DNA from: JAGXLC01 sp964461045
Lineage (GTDB): Bacteria; Bacteroidota; Bacteroidia; Bacteroidales; UBA12077
Reading direction: 5' to 3'
DNA: 17,647 nucleotides
Assembly: GCA_964461045.1 (NCBI GenBank)
Contig: CAYWSJ010000072.1
Coordinates: forward strand, 1-17,647
Shown here: piece by piece, positions 7,517 through 12,746 of the stretch
Layout of the letters: every line of letters starts with the position of its first letter
How positions within the stretch are numbered: position 1 is the first letter of the stretch
Made by a program: the position numbers and the translations under genes
The notes under the pieces: model-generated
Seen by the model: only the letters and a program-made list of their open reading frames with translations
The model's database searches: none
What the model was told of the DNA's origin: nothing

Positions 7517-7546
7517 TTTGCAATTTCAATAAATTATATACATTTG
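7517..7546 (+). promoter_or_regulatory. Bacteroidota-type promoter for the serine hydrolase gene
   Basis: TTTG (7517-7520) and TACATTTG (7539-7546) are both exact consensus matches separated by 18 bases, the expected TTTG / TAnnTTTG layout. The predicted start is near 7553, leaving a leader of about 70 bases before the ATG at 7623. This is the best promoter in the window. Confidence 0.65.
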
Positions 7547-7622
7547 CGCCACGAAAATTTTAAACAAATTTCTAACTGACTGGTATATAATCACTAATAT
7601 TTTATCGATTGTTAAATTTAAA

Positions 7623-8963
7623 ATGGATTTTATGGTACACATAGCCATAAAGAAGAAATTGGTTGTTTTGATGTTGATATTTTTCGGAAAAATTATTGTT
7701 ACTTTTTCCGAACAATCAGCTACGAAAGATATAGAAGAAAATATTTCAGAGGCTAGCTTGTCGCATCGGTTGAGCAATGAGATCTCATCTTTTAACGGCA
7801 TAAAAGGACCTGAAAATAAAATTCATAATTTTATTGATAAGTGGAACATTAAAGGGGCGTCTGTTGCCATAACCAAAGACGAACGTTTAATTTATGCTAA
7901 GGGGTTTGGCTATGCCAATGAAGAAGAGAAAGTAAAAGTGCAGCCTAAACATCTTTTCCGTGTCGCAAGTATCTCAAAATTAATAACTTCAATAGCCATC
8001 ATGCAACTTGAAAAGGATGGCAAACTAAATTTGTCTGACCAGGTTTTTGGTGAAGAAGGCATTTTAAACAATCCTGCTTACAGGCAATTTAAAGATTCGA
8101 GAATTACAGATATTAATGTTTATCATTTGCTGACTCACTCGGCTGGATGGGATAAATATAGTGGAGATCCGGTTTTTATGTCTTACATGATTAGTAAAAA
8201 GCTGGATAAAGACTTGCCACTAAACTCAAATGATGTTATTAAGTACACCCTGGAAAACAGGAATCTTGATTTTTCTCCGGGAAGCAGAAGTTCTTATTCT
8301 AATTTTGGATACACAGTGTTGGGAAAAGTTATTGAAAAGATTACAGGGATGAAATATGAAGACTATGTGCTGTCTGAGGTACTCAACCCTCTTGGAATTT
8401 ATGATATGCATATAGGACGTACCAAATTTGAAGATAAATATTCAAACGAAGTAAAATACTATTCTAACTCACGATATAAGTACACCTATTCATCTCTGAA
8501 TTTTGGCGAACAGACTTTAAGACAATATGGAGGGAACAACATCCCTCTGCTGGGAGCTGCCGGTGGATGGGTAGCTTCACCTACAGAAATTATGAAATTA
8601 GTAGTTAGAATTGATGGACTTCAAAAGAAGAGTGATATTTTAAGTGAAAGTTCCATTAAAAATATGCTGAATATTAAGTCTGAACTAAAACCTATTGGAT
8701 GGGTGAGTGCTACAAATTATGGAGTTTGGCGTAGATCTGGTACACTGACAGGCACTTCTGCGCTGCTAAAAAGGGATAATAATGGATTTTCATGGGTAGT
8801 TTTGTTAAATACAAGCAATAATCTTGGGCATAATTTTACATACCAAATCGATCACCTGATGACTGATTTTATCCAGAGTGTTCAAACATGGCCTGAATAC
8901 GATCTTTTCTCCTATTCAACGCCGGCTCCTTTATTTTCTTATACAGAATATCAATCTGAATAA
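7623..8963 (+). CDS. Serine hydrolase of the beta-lactamase (class C/PBP4-like) fold
   Basis: This 446-residue protein has a positively charged, then hydrophobic N-terminus (residues 8-28) that looks like a signal peptide or anchor, so the enzyme is probably periplasmic or exported. The first catalytic motif SxxK is SISK (116-119), giving Ser116 as nucleophile and Lys119 as base. The second motif YxN is YSN (225-227) in SRSSYSNFGY. Other family blocks are GASVAITKD (78-86), HLLTHSAGW (168-176) and GAAGGWVASP (311-320). The usual third motif (K/H-T/S-G) is occupied by RSG (371-373) in RRSGTLTG. Such proteins include esterases, D-amino-acid peptidases and carboxypeptidases, and the substrate cannot be told here. 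ATGs at codons 4 and 16 are alternative starts, but the first keeps the whole export signal. It is transcribed alone, with its own promoter and terminator. Confidence 0.87.
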   Translation: MDFMVHIAIKKKLVVLMLIFFGKIIVTFSEQSATKDIEENISEASLSHRLSNEISSFNGIKGPENKIHNFIDKWNIKGASVAITKDERLIYAKGFGYANEEEKVKVQPKHLFRVASISKLITSIAIMQLEKDGKLNLSDQVFGEEGILNNPAYRQFKDSRITDINVYHLLTHSAGWDKYSGDPVFMSYMISKKLDKDLPLNSNDVIKYTLENRNLDFSPGSRSSYSNFGYTVLGKVIEKITGMKYEDYVLSEVLNPLGIYDMHIGRTKFEDKYSNEVKYYSNSRYKYTYSSLNFGEQTLRQYGGNNIPLLGAAGGWVASPTEIMKLVVRIDGLQKKSDILSESSIKNMLNIKSELKPIGWVSATNYGVWRRSGTLTGTSALLKRDNNGFSWVVLLNTSNNLGHNFTYQIDHLMTDFIQSVQTWPEYDLFSYSTPAPLFSYTEYQSE

Positions 8964-8983
8964 TCTCAATATGCTGGTTATGT

Positions 8984-9030
8984 GATATATACTTTTCTGT
9001 TCATAATAATGGGAAAGGATATATCTTTTA
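8984..9030 (+). terminator. Imperfect hairpin terminator after the serine hydrolase gene
   Basis: GATATATACTTTTC (8984-8997) pairs with GGAAAGGATATATC (9013-9026), with one mismatch and one G-U pair around a 15-base loop. TTTT and further T-rich sequence follow. It begins 20 bases after the stop codon. Confidence 0.62.
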
Positions 9031-9044
9031 ATATTTTTATTATT

Positions 9045-9052
9045 AATTTTGT
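9045..9052 (+). promoter_or_regulatory. Possible -7 box for the cyclic-nucleotide-linked kinase gene
   Basis: TAATTTTG matches TAnnTTTG exactly and lies after the hydrolase terminator. The -33 position is T-rich but lacks a clear TTTG. It would give a leader of about 92 bases, and the dyad at 9093-9124 would lie inside that leader. Confidence 0.38.
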
Positions 9053-9092
9053 CTAATGCAAAATTTATATAATAAAAAGTGAAATATATTTA

Positions 9093-9124
9093 TTTGTCAA
9101 AACACTCTTTGAAACCTTGACAAA
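9093..9124. promoter_or_regulatory. Dyad upstream of the kinase gene, possible operator
   Basis: TTTGTCAA (9093-9100) and TTGACAAA (9117-9124) are exact reverse complements separated by 16 bases and lie 26 bases before the start codon. The spacing of half-site centres (24 bases) is a little over two helical turns, which suits a dimeric regulator. The sequence is AT-rich, so chance is possible, and no family-specific operator is recognised. Confidence 0.35.
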
Positions 9125-9150
9125 ACAATGCCGTATTTAACAATATAATT

Positions 9151-10365
9151 ATGAAACTACCTAAAGTAATGCAAAGCAGTAAAAATAAAGAGAAAATAAA
9201 TATTATAAAATCAGTTAACATTTTTAAATCTGCTACTCCCGATATTTTAGAGGAAATTGCTGATTCCCTGGAAGAAATAACAATAGATAAAGATGAAGTA
9301 GTCTTTCATAAAGGAGATTTGCTTAATGCTATGTATCTTATTGCAGAAGGGAGTGTTAAAGCACATGACGGAGAATATGAATTTGCAAGGTTTTCAAAAA
9401 ATGAATATTTTGGTGAGTACTCTCTCATAGATTCTTCTGTTCGATCTGCATCTGTGACTGCTCTGGAAGAAACCCGGCTTTTCAGGCTTGATAAAGCCGT
9501 TTTTGATGAAATTATTACAAAGAATGTAAACATTGCAAAAGCCATACTTAAATCCCTGATTAAGAGATTGAGGAGCAATAATGTATTGGAGGAACACCTT
9601 ACTCAGACAAGCCATGAATTAAGAGAAGAAAAAATAGAAATTGAAGAAAAGAGAAAACAACTTGAGGAGCTAAATGCCACAAAGGATAAGTTCTTTAGCA
9701 TTATTGCCCATGACCTGAAAAATCCTTTTAATACTGTTATTGGGCTATCTGAATTATTGTTGTACAGATATGAAAGCTACGATGAAGAAAAGATTAAAGA
9801 GTTTATTGGACAGATACACCAGTTTTCTTCTAATGCCTATAATCTGTTGGATAATCTGCTTCAATGGGCTCGTTCTCAAACAGGCAGGATTAAGGTGAAT
9901 CCTGAAATTGTTAATATTAAGGAGTTAGTGGATGAAAATTTTAATCTACTGAAAAATAAGGCTTATGAAAAGGATATAAAACTTAAGTCTGAAGTAGATG
10001 AAAATATATATTCGTTTGCTGATAAAAATATGATTAATACGGTTATTAGAAATTTGATTTCAAATGCAATAAAATTTACCCCGGAAAATGGCATGGTGAA
10101 AGTATCTGCTGCAGATTATAACAATTATTATTCCAAAATTGAGGTAGAAGATAATGGCATCGGCATCTCAGAAGGAGATATTCCAAAATTATTTGAATTA
10201 ACTACAAATTATACTACAGAGGGCACCAATGAAGAAAAAGGAACCGGACTAGGTTTGATTCTATGTAAAGAGTTTGTTGAAAAGAATGAAGGAAAAATAT
10301 GGATAGAACCTAAAAAAACATCCGGAACCATATTTAAATTTACACTGCCTAAAAAATCTCTTTGA
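9151..10365 (+). CDS. Cytoplasmic sensor histidine kinase with cyclic-nucleotide-binding domain
   Basis: The 404-residue protein has no signal peptide or membrane segment. Residues about 20-140 form a cyclic-nucleotide-binding fold of the CRP type. The phosphate-binding cassette FGEYSLIDSSVRSASV (87-102) keeps Glu89 and Arg98, the residues that hold the ribose and cyclic phosphate in ligand-binding members. A coiled coil (about 145-178) joins it to a HisKA domain with FFSIIAHDLKNPF (181-193), whose phosphoacceptor is His187. The HATPase domain follows, with N box NLISNAIKFT (301-310), G1 DNGIGIS (334-340) and G2 GTGLGL (364-369). It should autophosphorylate in response to a cytoplasmic ligand, possibly cAMP or a similar nucleotide. 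No receiver or output domain is attached and no response-regulator gene lies beside it, so its partner is unknown. The neighbouring coiled-coil gene starts 70 bases downstream. Confidence 0.9.
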   Translation: MKLPKVMQSSKNKEKINIIKSVNIFKSATPDILEEIADSLEEITIDKDEVVFHKGDLLNAMYLIAEGSVKAHDGEYEFARFSKNEYFGEYSLIDSSVRSASVTALEETRLFRLDKAVFDEIITKNVNIAKAILKSLIKRLRSNNVLEEHLTQTSHELREEKIEIEEKRKQLEELNATKDKFFSIIAHDLKNPFNTVIGLSELLLYRYESYDEEKIKEFIGQIHQFSSNAYNLLDNLLQWARSQTGRIKVNPEIVNIKELVDENFNLLKNKAYEKDIKLKSEVDENIYSFADKNMINTVIRNLISNAIKFTPENGMVKVSAADYNNYYSKIEVEDNGIGISEGDIPKLFELTTNYTTEGTNEEKGTGLGLILCKEFVEKNEGKIWIEPKKTSGTIFKFTLPKKSL

Positions 10366-10435
10366 TTAAATGATTTTTCAATTTTTTTTTGTGGTATTTA
10401 AATCATTTTTATTACTTCACCGAAAATTTTAAGGA

Positions 10436-12112
10436 ATGAAGAAGCTTTTATTAATTGCACAATTATTGGTATTTTCAACTATTTTAGTTAAGGCACAACT
10501 GGCCGTTGATGGAAAATTAATACTTAAAGACAAAAAACATTCTAAAGGAGCCCAGGTGCAGTTAATAAAAAACTCTGAAGTTGTTGATAATGTTGAATTA
10601 AACAGGAATGGCAACTTTGGTTTTACACTGGATATTAACAATTCATACAAATTAAAGTTTAATTATGAAGATTATGTGTCAAAATCAATAGAAATAAATA
10701 CACAGGTTCCGTCCTCAAAACAATCTAAACGATTTCAACCTCTTTATTTTGAAGTGGAAATTTTTCCTGATGTCCCTGATTCAGATTTAGGAGGCTTTAA
10801 ATTCCCGGTAGGTAAGATAAAATATAATGAATCACTGGAGGAATTCGACTATGATGTGAGTTATGCAAGAAAAGTAAGAACTAAAGTGCAAAATAAAGAG
10901 AAAGATTATGCCGAAGCTTTGAAACAGCATAAAGAGCAGGTAAAAGCTGAGAGGAGACAAGAAGAGAAAGCTAAATACATTGAGGAACAGCAAAAACAGC
11001 AAAAATCTCTTGCAGAAAAACGGAAAGAACAAAAGCTTTTGGCAGAAAAACGCAGAGAAGAAGAACAAAAGAGAAAGAGAGAAGAACAGAAACGACTTGA
11101 AGAGTTGAGAAAGAAGCAGGAACAGCAGGCAAAAGAGAGAAAAGCAAGAGAACAGGCAGAAAAAGAAGCTGAAAGAATTAGGCAGCAAAAACTTAAAGAA
11201 AAACTAGCAGAAGAAGCAAAAAGGAGAGAAGATTCTATAGAACAAGCCAGACTTCAAAAAATTAAAGAACAGGAAGAGAAATTGAGAAAACAGCAGGAAG
11301 CAAAACGAAAAGAGTTAGAAGAAAAAAGACAAAAGGAATTAGAGAGGGAAAGAATGTTGGCCAGACAAGAGGCAGAAAAAGCAGAAGAAAGAAAAGCCCG
11401 GGAAGTTGCAAAAAGAGAAGCTCAAAAAATAAAAGAAAAACAGTTAAAAGAACAACAGGAAAAAGAGGCGCAGCGACGGGCTGATTCTATAGAGCAAGCA
11501 AAACAGAGGCGAAAAGCTGAGAAAATTGAGGAATTAAAAAAAGCACATGAAGAAAGAGAAGAAAAATATAAAGAACGAAAATTACAAGAGAAGCTGAAGA
11601 AAGAGGAAAAGCTGACTCAAGTAGAAAAAGAGGCTGAAAAAAGAAAACAGGAGGCCCAGGTAAAACAGGAAAAGGAATTATTGGCAGAACAAGCTCAAAA
11701 GCAAAAGCAAGACAGTATAGCCAGGGAAAGGAAAGCGCAAGCCAGGAAAAAAAGAATGTTATCTTATGAGGAGCAGCTGGAAAGAGTAAAAAAAGATAAG
11801 AAAGAGACAAAAGAAGAATATATAAAGGATATATTAAAGACTGAGGACGAGCGTTTTGGAATGGACATGGAGCCTGAAGAAAGATATGAGGATAAAGCAA
11901 ATAATATATCACTGGGAAAACAGGTAGATACTTATGAAAAGCACGGAATGAAAGTTACCAGGATCTTAATAAACAAGAACGACAGGGTAACTGTTTATCA
12001 TAAAGTTAAACATTATTGGGGAGCAGTTTTTTACTACAAAAATTACCGGAATATCTCAGGACCTCTCTTCCGATATGAAACAAACCTTGATAATTATAAG
12101 AACAAGGATTGA
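10436..12112 (+). CDS. Secreted long coiled-coil protein of unknown function
   Basis: I do not recognise this 558-residue protein as a named family. It starts with a signal peptide (MKKLLLIAQLLVFSTILVKA, then Gln21). Residues 22-90 look like a small beta-sandwich of the carboxypeptidase-regulatory kind (GKLILKDKKHSKGAQVQL and GNFGFTLDI). Residues about 142-465 are a nearly unbroken Glu/Lys/Arg/Gln-rich helix, either a coiled coil or a single alpha-helix. The stretch 234-271 is repeated at 318-355, exactly 84 residues on, and both copies contain ADSIEQA- or EDSIEQA-like segments. Residues 490-558 form a separate C-terminal domain rich in Tyr, Lys and aromatic residues (VYHKVKHYWGAVFYYKNY). It would sit in the periplasm or on the surface, perhaps as a spacer or scaffold, though that role is inferred only from shape. 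AAGGA lies two bases before the ATG. The stop codon overlaps the next gene. Confidence 0.8.
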   Translation: MKKLLLIAQLLVFSTILVKAQLAVDGKLILKDKKHSKGAQVQLIKNSEVVDNVELNRNGNFGFTLDINNSYKLKFNYEDYVSKSIEINTQVPSSKQSKRFQPLYFEVEIFPDVPDSDLGGFKFPVGKIKYNESLEEFDYDVSYARKVRTKVQNKEKDYAEALKQHKEQVKAERRQEEKAKYIEEQQKQQKSLAEKRKEQKLLAEKRREEEQKRKREEQKRLEELRKKQEQQAKERKAREQAEKEAERIRQQKLKEKLAEEAKRREDSIEQARLQKIKEQEEKLRKQQEAKRKELEEKRQKELERERMLARQEAEKAEERKAREVAKREAQKIKEKQLKEQQEKEAQRRADSIEQAKQRRKAEKIEELKKAHEEREEKYKERKLQEKLKKEEKLTQVEKEAEKRKQEAQVKQEKELLAEQAQKQKQDSIARERKAQARKKRMLSYEEQLERVKKDKKETKEEYIKDILKTEDERFGMDMEPEERYEDKANNISLGKQVDTYEKHGMKVTRILINKNDRVTVYHKVKHYWGAVFYYKNYRNISGPLFRYETNLDNYKNKD

Positions 12113-12495
12113 TGAAGAATTTTCAAAATACATATTTTCTGAAAGCATCTCCTAAAGAAGTGTTTAATGCACTTACAAATCCTGTTACTATTGAGATATG
12201 GTCTGGTTATTCAGCAAAAATGGATGATAAAAAAGGAACCGAATTCTATATGTGGGAAGGAGATATATCAGGGAAAAACCTGGAAATAAAGAAAAATAAA
12301 AAAATTGTGCAGGAATGGTATTTTGGAGATCAAGCTGAGAAATCAATCGTAACCATCGAGATAAAAAAAGAAAAAAATGGTTCGAATGTAGAGGTATCCC
12401 ATACTAACATTCCTGATGAAGCATATGATAATATGAAATTTGGATGGGATGATTTATATTTCGGTAATTTGAAGCTTTTTTTTGATATATCCTGA
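12112..12495 (+). CDS. Single-domain SRPBCC/AHSA1-like protein
   Basis: This 127-residue cytoplasmic protein has the helix-grip fold pattern of START/AHSA1-type proteins. It opens with a strand and YFLKASPKEVFNALTNPVTIEIWSG-like sequence (about 5-29), then has a GTEFYMWEGDISGKNLEI-like strand pair, a VQEWYFG strand and an EVSHTNIPDEAYDN-like segment before the last helix. Such proteins bind hydrophobic ligands or act as co-chaperones, and no ligand can be named here. The start chosen is the ATG at 12112, because it overlaps the preceding TGA by one base (TGATG), the classic layout for translational coupling. A TTG one codon earlier is in frame but unlikely. No Asp/His enzyme motif is visible. 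Why it is coupled to a secreted coiled-coil protein is not clear. Confidence 0.82.
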   Translation: MKNFQNTYFLKASPKEVFNALTNPVTIEIWSGYSAKMDDKKGTEFYMWEGDISGKNLEIKKNKKIVQEWYFGDQAEKSIVTIEIKKEKNGSNVEVSHTNIPDEAYDNMKFGWDDLYFGNLKLFFDIS

Positions 12496-12517
12496 TTGTA
12501 ATACCCAGAAATCTAGA

Positions 12518-12568
12518 AAACTGTTTTAATTTTATTAAAGCAAAAACAATGCAATATCAAAACAGTTT
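12518..12568. repeat. 10-bp inverted repeat with long spacer
   Basis: AAACTGTTTT (12518-12527) and AAAACAGTTT (12559-12568) are exact reverse complements separated by 31 bases, 23 bases after the SRPBCC stop codon. The downstream arm is followed a few bases later by CCTTTTTTAC. It could be a loose terminator for the two-gene unit or a regulatory dyad for the hybrid kinase gene. The long AT-rich loop makes the terminator reading weak. Confidence 0.4.
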
Positions 12569-12746
12569 CTAAACCTTTTTTACTCAATTTAAACGTTTGT
12601 TCAAATTTACTATCAAACTAACAATTTTACAATTGCTTAAATTATAGAATTTTTATGTTTATGTCACAAATAAAGTTATTTTATCGGGATATTTTTTGTA
12701 ACCTTCTTAAAAAACGGACGTATGGGAAACTAAAATTCATCTTCAG

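Noticed and set aside
10368..10408. AAATGATTT / AAATCATTT inverted repeat after the cyclic-nucleotide-linked kinase as a terminator
   Set aside because: The stem is nearly all A and T, the loop is 23 bases, and a long T-run lies inside the loop instead of after the stem, so termination cannot be argued with confidence.
10832..11912. Minus-strand frames of 118 and 141 codons rich in Phe, Leu and Ser
   Set aside because: They are the antisense image of the Glu/Lys-rich coiled-coil codons, and the Phe/Leu repetition comes from complementing GAA and AAG runs.
12109..12111. TTG as the start codon of the SRPBCC gene
   Set aside because: The ATG immediately after it gives the same protein minus one residue and forms the standard TGATG overlap with the preceding stop codon.
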